DNA from: Pseudomonas plecoglossicida NBRC 103162 = DSM 15088
GTDB lineage: Bacteria > Pseudomonadota > Gammaproteobacteria > Pseudomonadales > Pseudomonadaceae
Assembly: GCF_000730665.1 (NCBI RefSeq)
Contig: NZ_BBIV01000016.1
Coordinates: forward strand, 45,903 to 109,902
Length of the DNA: 64,000 nt
Direction: 5' to 3'
Shown: positions 56,885 through 64,000 of the stretch, in pieces
Layout: every line of letters begins with the position of its first letter
Position numbering within the stretch: the first letter of the stretch is position 1
The notes under the pieces: model-generated
The model's input: the letters and a program-made list of their open reading frames with translations, nothing else
Databases searched by the model: none
What the model was told of the DNA's origin: nothing
Program-made: the position numbers and the translations under genes

Positions 56885-57970
56885 GTGAGCAAACGAGCCT
56901 TTAACTTCTGCGCAGGCCCTGCCGCGCTTCCGGAAGCTGTCCTGCAGCGTGCCCAGGCCGAAATGCTGGACTGGCGTGGCAAGGGCTTGTCGGTGATGGA
57001 AATGAGCCATCGCAGCGACGACTACGTGGCCATCGCCGAAAAGGCCGAGCAGGACCTGCGTGACCTGCTGTCCGTCCCCTCCAACTACAAGGTGCTGTTC
57101 CTGCAGGGCGGCGCGAGCCAGCAGTTCGCCGAGATCCCGCTGAACCTGCTGCCGGAAGACGGCACCGCCGACTATATCGAAACCGGTATCTGGTCGAAGA
57201 AGGCCATCGAGGAAGCTCGCCGCTTCGGCAACGTCAACGTAGCCGCCAGCGCCAAGCCCTACGATTACCTGGCCATTCCGGGCCAGAACGAGTGGAAGCT
57301 GACCCAGAACGCCGCTTACGTTCACTATGCGTCCAACGAGACCATCGGTGGCCTGCAGTTCGACTGGGTGCCCGAGACCGGTGACGTTCCGCTGGTGGTC
57401 GACATGTCGTCCGACATCCTTTCCCGTCCGATCGATGTGTCCCAATACGGCATGATCTATGCTGGCGCGCAAAAGAACATCGGCCCGAGCGGCCTGGTGG
57501 TGGTGATCGTCCGCGAAGACCTGCTGGGCCGTGCCCGCAGCAGCTGCCCGACCATGCTCGACTACAAGGTCGCGGCCGACAACGGCTCGATGTACAACAC
57601 CCCGGCGACCTATTCCTGGTACCTCTCCGGCCTGGTCTTCGAGTGGCTCAAGGAGCAGGGTGGTGTCGAGGCCATGGAACAGCGCAACCGCGCCAAGAAA
57701 GACCGCCTGTATGGCTTCATCGACGCCAGCGAGTTCTACACCAACCCGATCAGCCACAACGCCCGTTCGTGGATGAACGTGCCGTTCCGCCTGGCTGACG
57801 AGCGTCTGGACAAGGCATTCCTGGCCGGCGCCGATGCCCGTGGCCTGCTCAACCTCAAGGGCCACCGTTCGGTGGGCGGCATGCGCGCTTCCATCTACAA
57901 CGCCCTGGGCCTCGAGGCGGTGGACGCCCTGGTGGCCTACATGGCCGAATTCGAGAAGGAGCACGGCTGA
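56885..57970 (+). CDS. serC: Phosphoserine aminotransferase
   Basis: A 361-residue PLP enzyme for serine and pyridoxine synthesis. It starts (GTG) MSKRAFNFCAGPAALP, has the phosphate-binding GGASQQFAEIPLNLL and the PLP lysine in IYAGAQKNIGPSGLVVVIV, and ends RASIYNALGLEAVDALVAYMAEFEKEHG. A GTG two codons earlier is possible. The stop shares one base with the pheA start (TGATG), so translation is coupled. Confidence 0.97.
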   Translation: MSKRAFNFCAGPAALPEAVLQRAQAEMLDWRGKGLSVMEMSHRSDDYVAIAEKAEQDLRDLLSVPSNYKVLFLQGGASQQFAEIPLNLLPEDGTADYIETGIWSKKAIEEARRFGNVNVAASAKPYDYLAIPGQNEWKLTQNAAYVHYASNETIGGLQFDWVPETGDVPLVVDMSSDILSRPIDVSQYGMIYAGAQKNIGPSGLVVVIVREDLLGRARSSCPTMLDYKVAADNGSMYNTPATYSWYLSGLVFEWLKEQGGVEAMEQRNRAKKDRLYGFIDASEFYTNPISHNARSWMNVPFRLADERLDKAFLAGADARGLLNLKGHRSVGGMRASIYNALGLEAVDALVAYMAEFEKEHG

Positions 57971-59064
57971 TGTCCGATCAGGAACTCAAGGCGCTGCGTG
58001 TACGCATCGACAGTCTCGACGAAAAGATCCTCGAGCTGATCAGCGAGCGTGCCCGCTGCGCCCAGGAAGTGGCCAAGGTCAAGACCGCCACGCTGGCCGA
58101 AGGCGAGAAGCCGGTGTTCTATCGCCCCGAGCGTGAAGCGGCGGTGCTCAAGCGCGTCATGGAGGGCAACAAGGGGCCGCTGGACAACGAAGAGATGGCG
58201 CGGTTGTTCCGCGAAATCATGTCGTCCTGCCTGGCCCTGGAAGAGCCGCTGAAGATCGCCTACCTCGGCCCCGAAGGCACCTTCACCCAGGCCGCGGCGA
58301 TGAAGCACTTCGGCCATGCCGTGGTCAGCCGCCCGATGGCGGCCATCGACGAAGTGTTCCGCGAAGTGGCGGCCGGTGCCGTCAACTTCGGCGTGGTGCC
58401 GGTGGAAAACTCCACCGAGGGCGCGGTCAGCCACACCCTGGACAGCTTCCTCGAGCACGACATGGTGATCTGCGGTGAAGTGGAGCTTCGCATCCACCAC
58501 CACCTGCTGGTGGGCGAGAACACCAAGACCGACAGCATCACCCGCATCTACTCCCACGCACAGTCCTTGGCCCAGTGCCGCAAGTGGCTGGATGCGCATT
58601 ACCCGAATGTCGAGCGGGTGGCGGTGTCGAGCAATGCCGAGGCCGCCAAGCGGGTCAAGGGCGAATGGAACTCGGCGGCGATCGCCGGTGACATGGCCGC
58701 CAACCTGTATGGCCTGACCCGCCTGGCCGAGAAGATCGAAGACCGTCCGGACAACTCCACGCGCTTCCTGATGATTGGCAGCCAGGAGGTGCCGCCGACC
58801 GGCGACGACAAGACCTCGATCATCGTTTCGATGAGCAACAAGCCGGGCGCCTTGCATGAACTGCTGGTGCCGTTCCATGAGAACGGTATCGACCTGACTC
58901 GCATCGAGACGCGCCCGTCGCGCAGTGGCAAATGGACCTACGTGTTCTTCATCGACTTCGTCGGCCACCACCGCGACCCGCTGATCAAGGCCGTGCTGGA
59001 GCAGATCAGCCAGGAGGCCGTGGCGCTGAAGGTGCTGGGGTCGTATCCGAAGGCGGTGCTTTGA
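57970..59064 (+). CDS. pheA: Bifunctional chorismate mutase/prephenate dehydratase
   Basis: A 364-residue P-protein for phenylalanine synthesis. Residues 1-90 are the AroQ chorismate mutase (LRVRIDSLDEKILELISERARCAQEVAKVK ... YRPEREAAVLKRV). Residues ~93-270 are prephenate dehydratase (IAYLGPEGTFTQAAAMKHFG, VVPVENSTEGAVSHTLD, and the catalytic Thr in NSTRFLMIG). Residues ~278-360 are the regulatory ACT domain (NKPGALHELLVPFHENGIDLTRIETRPSR), which should give phenylalanine feedback inhibition. Confidence 0.98.
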   Translation: MSDQELKALRVRIDSLDEKILELISERARCAQEVAKVKTATLAEGEKPVFYRPEREAAVLKRVMEGNKGPLDNEEMARLFREIMSSCLALEEPLKIAYLGPEGTFTQAAAMKHFGHAVVSRPMAAIDEVFREVAAGAVNFGVVPVENSTEGAVSHTLDSFLEHDMVICGEVELRIHHHLLVGENTKTDSITRIYSHAQSLAQCRKWLDAHYPNVERVAVSSNAEAAKRVKGEWNSAAIAGDMAANLYGLTRLAEKIEDRPDNSTRFLMIGSQEVPPTGDDKTSIIVSMSNKPGALHELLVPFHENGIDLTRIETRPSRSGKWTYVFFIDFVGHHRDPLIKAVLEQISQEAVALKVLGSYPKAVL

Positions 59065-59106
59065 TTCAAGGCTGTCGGGGTCGCCGTGCGGCCCATCGCC
59101 GGCAAT

Positions 59107-59123
59107 GGGCTGCGACGCAGCCC
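59107..59123 (+). repeat. GGGCTGC-GAC-GCAGCCC hairpin between pheA and tyrA-aroA
   Basis: A perfect 7-bp stem in the 106-base gap, next to a partial REP word (GCCCATCGCCGGCAATGGGC, 59090-59109). It may weaken read-through from pheA into tyrA-aroA. Confidence 0.55.
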
Positions 59124-59170
59124 CATGCGGTCTCACAGTCCGTGAAGATTTCTGAACAGGGTTCGCACCA

Positions 59171-61411
59171 GTGGTAAATGCAGCAAACACCAAACCCGCA
59201 CCAATCATCGGTCGCCTGGTGGTGGTCGGCCTCGGCCTGATCGGCGGCTCCTTCGCCAAGGGCCTTCGCGAAAGCGGTCTGTGCCGAGAAGTGGTCGGCG
59301 TCGACCTGGACGCGCCTTCGCGCAAGCAGGCGGTGGCCCTGGGCGTGGTCGATCGCTGCGAAGAAGACCTGGCTGCTGCCTGCGTCGGTGCCGATGTCAT
59401 CCAGCTTGCCGTGCCGATCCTGGCCATGGAGAAAGTCCTGGACCACCTGGCCCGGCTCGACCTGGGCAACGCGGTGATCACCGACGTCGGCAGCGCCAAG
59501 GGCAACGTCGTGCGCGAGGCGCGTGCCGTCTTCGGCGAGCGCTTGGCGCGCTTCGTTCCCGGCCACCCGATTGCCGGCTCCGAGCAGAGCGGGGTAGAAG
59601 CCTCCAATGCCACCCTGTTCCGCCGCCACAAGGTCATCCTCACGCCGCTGACGGAAACCGACCCGGCTGCCCTGGCCCTGGTCGACCGCCTGTGGCGCGC
59701 CTTGGGCGCCGACGTCGAGCACATGCTGGTGGAGCGCCACGACGAAGTGCTGGCCGCCACCAGCCACCTGCCGCACCTGCTGGCCTTCGGCCTGGTCGAC
59801 TCGCTGGCCAAACGCAATGAAAACCTCGAAATCTTCCGGTACGCTGCGGGAGGTTTCCGCGATTTCACGAGAATCGCCGGTAGCGATCCGATCATGTGGC
59901 ACGACATCTTCCTCGCCAACCGCGAGGCAGTCCTGCGCACCCTTGATACATTTCGCAGCGACCTCGACGCCCTGCGCGACGCGGTCGATGCTGGGGACGG
60001 GCATCAGCTGCTGGGGGTATTCACCCGCGCACGCGTTGCCCGCGAGCATTTCAGTAAAATCCTGGCCCGCCGGGCCTATGTGGACGCTATGAACGCCAAC
60101 GATCTGATTTTCCTGGCCCAACCGGGTGGCCGCCTGTCCGGGCGAATCCGCGTACCGGGCGACAAGTCGATTTCCCACCGTTCGATCATGCTCGGCTCGC
60201 TGGCCGAAGGCACGACCGAAGTCGAAGGCTTCCTCGAGGGTGAGGACGCCCTGGCGACCCTGCAGGCGTTTCGTGACATGGGGGTGGTCATCGAGGGCCC
60301 GAACCATGGCCGTGTGACCATTCATGGCGTCGGCCTGCACGGCCTCAAGCCGCCACCCGGTCCGATCTACGTGGGTAACTCCGGTACCTCCATGCGTCTG
60401 CTGTCGGGCCTGCTGGCCGGCCAGCCGTTCGACGTGACCATGACCGGTGACGCCTCGCTGTCCAAGCGCCCGATGAACCGTGTGGCCAACCCGCTGCGCG
60501 AAATGGGTGCGGTGGTCGAGACCGGCCCTGAAGGGCGTCCACCGCTGACCATTCGTGGTGGCCACAAGCTCAAGGCATTGACCTACACGCTGCCGATGGC
60601 CAGTGCCCAGGTCAAATCCTGCCTGCTGCTGGCCGGCCTGTACGCCGAAGGCAAGACCACCGTCACCGAGCCTGCGCCAACCCGGGATCACACCGAGCGC
60701 ATGCTGCGTGGCTTCGGCTACTCGGTCGAAACCAATGGCCCGGTCGCTTCCCTGCAGGCCGGTGGCAAACTGACCGCGACCCGCATCGAAGTGCCGGCGG
60801 ACATTTCCTCCGCAGCGTTCTTCCTGGTGGCCGCCTCGATCGCCGAAGGCTCGGAGCTTGTGCTCGAGCACGTCGGCATCAACCCGACCCGCACCGGTGT
60901 GATCGACATTCTGCGGCTGATGGGCGGCGACATCACCCTGGAGAACCAGCGTGAAGTCGGCGGCGAGCCGGTGGCCGACCTGCGCGTGCGCGGTGCACGA
61001 CTCAAGGGTATCGACATTCCTGAAGAGCTGGTGCCGCTGGCCATCGACGAATTCCCGGTGCTGTTCGTGGCCGCTGCCTGCGCCGAAGGGCGTACCGTGC
61101 TGCGCGGTGCCGAAGAGCTGCGGGTGAAGGAGTCGGACCGCATCCAGGTCATGGCCGATGGCCTGATCACCCTGGGCGTGAAGTGCGAGCCGACCCCGGA
61201 TGGCATCATCATCGACGGCGGTCAGCTGGGTGGCGGCGAAGTGCATGGTCATGGTGACCATCGCATCGCCATGGCCTTCAGCGTGGCCTCGCTGCGTGCC
61301 AGTGCGCCGATTCGCATCCATGACTGCGCCAATGTCGCCACCTCGTTCCCGAACTTCCTCAAGCTGTGCGCCGAAGTCGGCATCCGCGTCGCCGAAGAGG
61401 GCAAGTCGTGA
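59171..61411 (+). CDS. aroA: Fused prephenate dehydrogenase / EPSP synthase (TyrA-AroA)
   Basis: A 746-residue fusion of two aromatic-pathway enzymes. Residues ~13-300 are the NAD-dependent prephenate dehydrogenase ([16 protein letters not shown]; active-site region [15 protein letters not shown]). Residues ~308-746 are 5-enolpyruvylshikimate-3-phosphate synthase ([43 protein letters not shown], and [13 protein letters not shown]). The fusion is normal in Pseudomonas. It starts at a GTG; no in-frame ATG is nearby. No hisC2 lies between pheA and this gene, unlike P. aeruginosa. It overlaps cmk in a GTGA. Confidence 0.97.
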   Translation: MVNAANTKPAPIIGRLVVVGLGLIGGSFAKGLRESGLCREVVGVDLDAPSRKQAVALGVVDRCEEDLAAACVGADVIQLAVPILAMEKVLDHLARLDLGNAVITDVGSAKGNVVREARAVFGERLARFVPGHPIAGSEQSGVEASNATLFRRHKVILTPLTETDPAALALVDRLWRALGADVEHMLVERHDEVLAATSHLPHLLAFGLVDSLAKRNENLEIFRYAAGGFRDFTRIAGSDPIMWHDIFLANREAVLRTLDTFRSDLDALRDAVDAGDGHQLLGVFTRARVAREHFSKILARRAYVDAMNANDLIFLAQPGGRLSGRIRVPGDKSISHRSIMLGSLAEGTTEVEGFLEGEDALATLQAFRDMGVVIEGPNHGRVTIHGVGLHGLKPPPGPIYVGNSGTSMRLLSGLLAGQPFDVTMTGDASLSKRPMNRVANPLREMGAVVETGPEGRPPLTIRGGHKLKALTYTLPMASAQVKSCLLLAGLYAEGKTTVTEPAPTRDHTERMLRGFGYSVETNGPVASLQAGGKLTATRIEVPADISSAAFFLVAASIAEGSELVLEHVGINPTRTGVIDILRLMGGDITLENQREVGGEPVADLRVRGARLKGIDIPEELVPLAIDEFPVLFVAAACAEGRTVLRGAEELRVKESDRIQVMADGLITLGVKCEPTPDGIIIDGGQLGGGEVHGHGDHRIAMAFSVASLRASAPIRIHDCANVATSFPNFLKLCAEVGIRVAEEGKS

Positions 61412-62094
61412 ATTCGCAAGCACCGGTCATCACCATCGACGGGCCGAGCGGCTCGGGCAAGGGCACGGTCGCAGGTCTGCTGGCCCGCGAGCTGGGCTGG
61501 AGGCTGCTGGACTCCGGCGCGCTGTACCGGCTGCTGGCGTTCAACGCCAGCAACCACGGTGTCGACCTGACCAACGAAGAGCTGCTCAAGGCCTTGGCCG
61601 CCCATCTGGATGTGCAGTTCATCGCTGCCGAGCCGGGTAAGCTTCAACAGATCATTCTTGAAGGTGAGGATGTCAGCAATGTCATCCGCACCGAGACGGT
61701 CGGTGCCGGTGCATCGATGGTCGCGTCCTTGCCGGCGGTTCGCGAAGCGCTTTTGCAGCGCCAACGCGCCTTCCGCGAGGCGCCAGGGCTGATCGCCGAC
61801 GGTCGCGACATGGGCACCGTGGTGTTCCCGGATGCGCCGTTGAAGGTCTTCCTCACCGCCAGTGCCGAGGAGCGGGCTCGTCGCCGCTACCTGCAGTTGA
61901 AGGGCAAGGGTGAAGATGTTAGTCTGTCGAGTCTGCTAGATGAGATTCGTGCACGCGATGAGCGTGACACCCAGCGTTCAGTGGCCCCGCTCAAACCAGC
62001 GGCCGATGCCATTCAGCTGGACTCTACCGAGTTGTCCATCGATCAGGTGTTGCAACGTATCAGAAGCGAGCTCGCCCAGCGCGACTTGGTCTGA
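61408..62094 (+). CDS. cmk: Cytidylate kinase
   Basis: A 228-residue NMP kinase that phosphorylates CMP and dCMP. P-loop [27 protein letters not shown] and [33 protein letters not shown] are typical. The start is a GTG overlapping the tyrA-aroA stop by four bases (GTGA); the longer frame upstream belongs to the other gene. Confidence 0.97.
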   Translation: MNSQAPVITIDGPSGSGKGTVAGLLARELGWRLLDSGALYRLLAFNASNHGVDLTNEELLKALAAHLDVQFIAAEPGKLQQIILEGEDVSNVIRTETVGAGASMVASLPAVREALLQRQRAFREAPGLIADGRDMGTVVFPDAPLKVFLTASAEERARRRYLQLKGKGEDVSLSSLLDEIRARDERDTQRSVAPLKPAADAIQLDSTELSIDQVLQRIRSELAQRDLV

Positions 62095-62108
62095 TCGCCA
62101 GGAGAGCC

Positions 62109-62217
62109 GGCAGGGGCACCAGTCAACGTCCTGCCTGCTTTCCTTTACTTAACGAAACCCACATTGTCTGGAATGTGGCTATGGGCGTCTGTTTCGCCCG
62201 AATCTACAGGAATTAAA
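62109..62217 (+). promoter_or_regulatory. Structured rpsA leader with three hairpins
   Basis: The 123-base gap before rpsA can fold three stems: GGCAGG/CCTGCC (62109-62135), CCACATT/AATGTGG (62159-62178) and GGGCG/CGCCC (62183-62199). A modest Shine-Dalgarno (CAGGAATTAAA) comes next. E. coli rpsA has a comparable three-hairpin leader through which S1 controls its own translation. Confidence 0.5.
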
Positions 62218-63894
62218 ATGAGCGAAAGCTTTGCAGAACTCTTTGAAGAAAGCCTGAAAACCCTCAATCTTCAGCCGGGTGCGATCATCTCCGGTATCGT
62301 TGTCGACATCGACGGCGACTGGGTTACCGTACACGCTGGCCTGAAGTCCGAGGGCGTCATCCCGCTCGAGCAGTTCTACAACGAAGCTGGCGAGCTGACC
62401 ATCAAGGTCGGTGACGAAGTTCACGTTGCGCTGGACGCGGTCGAAGACGGCTTTGGCGAAACCAAACTGTCCCGTGAAAAAGCCAAGCGCGCCGAGTGCT
62501 GGATTGTTCTGGAAGCAGCTTTCGCCGCCGAAGAAGTGGTCAAGGGCGTTATCAACGGTAAGGTTAAGGGCGGCTTCACTGTCGACGTTAACGGCATCCG
62601 TGCGTTCCTGCCGGGCTCCCTGGTTGATGTCCGCCCTGTGCGCGACACCACCCACCTGGAAGGCAAAGAGCTGGAATTCAAGGTCATCAAGCTGGACCAG
62701 AAGCGCAACAACGTTGTCGTTTCCCGTCGCAGCGTGCTGGAAGCCGAGAACAGCGCCGAGCGCGAAGCCCTGCTGGAAACCCTGCAGGAAGGCCAACAGG
62801 TCAAAGGTATCGTCAAGAACCTCACCGACTACGGCGCCTTCGTGGACCTGGGCGGCATCGACGGCCTGCTGCACATCACCGACATGGCCTGGAAACGCAT
62901 CAAGCACCCGTCGGAAATCGTCAACGTTGGTGACGAAGTCGACGTTCGCGTTCTGAAGTTCGACCGTGAGCGCAACCGCGTTTCGCTGGGTCTGAAGCAG
63001 ATGGGCGAAGATCCGTGGGTAGCTATCACTTCGCGTTACCCAGAAGGTACTCGCGTACAGGCTCGCGTTACCAACCTGACCGACTACGGCTGCTTCGCTG
63101 AGCTGGAAGAAGGCGTTGAAGGTCTGGTACACGTTTCCGAAATGGACTGGACCAACAAGAACATCCACCCGTCGAAAGTCGTTCAGGTTGGCGACGAAGT
63201 GGAAGTCATGGTTCTGGACATCGACGAAGAGCGTCGTCGTATCTCCCTGGGCATCAAGCAGTGCAAGTCCAACCCATGGGAAGACTTCTCCGGCCAGTTC
63301 AACAAGGGTGACAAGATCACCGGTACCATCAAGTCGATCACCGACTTCGGTATCTTCATCGGTCTGGACGGCGGCATCGACGGTCTGGTTCACCTGTCCG
63401 ACATCTCCTGGAACGAAACCGGCGAAGAAGCCGTGCGTCGCTTCAAGAAGGGCGACGAGCTGGAAACCGTCATCCTGTCGGTTGATCCAGAGCGCGAGCG
63501 CATCTCCCTGGGCATCAAGCAGCTGGAAGACGATCCGTTCTCCAACTTCGTTGCTGTCAACGACAAGGGCGCTATTGTCAAGGGCATCGTGAAAGAAGTT
63601 GACGCCAAAGGCGCCATCGTCACCCTGGCCGACGACATCGAAGCTACTCTGAAAGCTTCCGAAATCAGCCGTGACCGCGTTGAAGACGCGCGTAACGTCC
63701 TGAAGGAAGGCGAAGAGATCGAAGCCAAGATCATCAGCGTTGACCGCAAGTCCCGCGTTATCAGCCTGTCGATCAAATCGAAAGACGACGCTGAAGAGCG
63801 CGAAGCCATCCAGAGCCTGAAAAACGCTCCGGAAGCGGCTGCCGACACCACCATGGCTGCGCTGCTGCGCGAAGCAATGGCCAAGCAGAACTGA
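62218..63894 (+). CDS. rpsA: 30S ribosomal protein S1
   Basis: A 558-residue RNA-binding protein with six S1 (OB-fold) repeats, e.g. [96 protein letters not shown] and [32 protein letters not shown]. It unfolds mRNA and helps initiation at weak ribosome binding sites. Length equals the enterobacterial protein. Codon use shifts to the strongly expressed type (many GTT, CGT, GAA, ATC). Last gene of the block. Confidence 0.98.
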   Translation: MSESFAELFEESLKTLNLQPGAIISGIVVDIDGDWVTVHAGLKSEGVIPLEQFYNEAGELTIKVGDEVHVALDAVEDGFGETKLSREKAKRAECWIVLEAAFAAEEVVKGVINGKVKGGFTVDVNGIRAFLPGSLVDVRPVRDTTHLEGKELEFKVIKLDQKRNNVVVSRRSVLEAENSAEREALLETLQEGQQVKGIVKNLTDYGAFVDLGGIDGLLHITDMAWKRIKHPSEIVNVGDEVDVRVLKFDRERNRVSLGLKQMGEDPWVAITSRYPEGTRVQARVTNLTDYGCFAELEEGVEGLVHVSEMDWTNKNIHPSKVVQVGDEVEVMVLDIDEERRRISLGIKQCKSNPWEDFSGQFNKGDKITGTIKSITDFGIFIGLDGGIDGLVHLSDISWNETGEEAVRRFKKGDELETVILSVDPERERISLGIKQLEDDPFSNFVAVNDKGAIVKGIVKEVDAKGAIVTLADDIEATLKASEISRDRVEDARNVLKEGEEIEAKIISVDRKSRVISLSIKSKDDAEEREAIQSLKNAPEAAADTTMAALLREAMAKQN

Positions 63895-63910
63895 GTTCTG
63901 TTTGATCGGT

Positions 63911-63944
63911 AAAAAAGGGTGGCCTTCGGGCCACCCTTTTTTTT
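63911..63944 (+). terminator. Strong intrinsic terminator after rpsA
   Basis: GGGTGGCC-TTCG-GGCCACCC stem-loop (63917-63936) with a UUCG tetraloop, preceded by six A and followed by eight T. It is the best terminator in the window and could also work in the opposite direction. Confidence 0.95.
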
Positions 63945-64000
63945 GGCGGTGTGATGGCAGGGTGTTCGCTGTAAGGTTTTGTCGTTGGTGAGATCGAGCG

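Noticed and set aside
59066..61423. Long open frame antisense to tyrA-aroA
   Set aside because: Shadow of a certain fusion gene; no start context and no family features.

Overview
The window is a stretch of chromosome from a Pseudomonas of the P. putida group. Three things point there. Gene order is the pseudomonad core order (prc; minCDE-rluA; lpxL; yjcH-actP; mnmC; fumC-DUF2059-bolA-trhO-dsbA-ABC-rbdA; mupP-ubiG-mtnA-gyrA-serC-pheA-tyrA/aroA-cmk-rpsA). Coding is GC-rich throughout. Many REP palindromes of the P. putida type (core GCCGGCAAGCCGGCTCCCAC) sit between genes. No rRNA, tRNA, CRISPR array, transposase or prophage gene was seen. The species name is an inference from remembered synteny.

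Layout. 1-2189: 5' part of the tail-specific protease gene and a quinone oxidoreductase. 2222-8527: an ABC importer operon that also encodes an alkaline-phosphatase-superfamily hydrolase and a HAD phosphatase, divergent from a GntR/UTRA regulator. Palindromes that look like operators lie in the shared 330-bp spacer. 8567-10932: a YbiO-like MscS channel and a 55-residue membrane peptide. 11114-13164: M18 aminopeptidase and RluA. 13224-15150: minC-minD-minE. 15271-19685: LpxL acyltransferase, patatin lipase, MlaA and an alpha/beta hydrolase. 19875-22904: a small membrane protein, a GH17 membrane enzyme and a betaine-binding protein. 23147-25119: yjcH-actP acetate uptake. 25318-29202: a BvgAS-like two-component pair with a BvgA-box-like palindrome upstream. 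29130-30922: DUF3309 peptide, SDR, a CsrA paralogue (RsmI) and a YheU-like protein. 30982-35775: the asnO-ngg-peptidase cluster for the osmolyte N-acetylglutaminylglutamine amide (NAGGN). 35952-46756: mnmC, polyphosphate:AMP phosphotransferase, a DMT exporter, fumC, DUF2059, bolA, trhO, a DsbA-like protein and an ABC exporter. 46997-50277: a PAS-GGDEF-EAL protein (RbdA-like) and a TenA/PqqC-fold protein. 50382-63894: yciK, mupP, ubiG, mtnA, gyrA, serC, pheA, tyrA-aroA, cmk and rpsA, with a strong terminator after rpsA.

Functional themes are cell division (Min), outer-membrane lipid upkeep (LpxL, MlaA), osmoadaptation (NAGGN, betaine binding), acetate uptake, signalling (BvgAS-like pair, c-di-GMP, CsrA), and the serine/aromatic amino acid block linked to ubiquinone synthesis and translation.

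Points most worth a second look: the importer/hydrolase operon and its palindromes; the BvgA-like box in front of the two-component genes; an MtnA protein lacking the usual catalytic cysteine; a CsrA paralogue whose C-terminal tail is encoded by a REP element; and inverted arrays of an AAGCYRC heptamer in three intergenic gaps.
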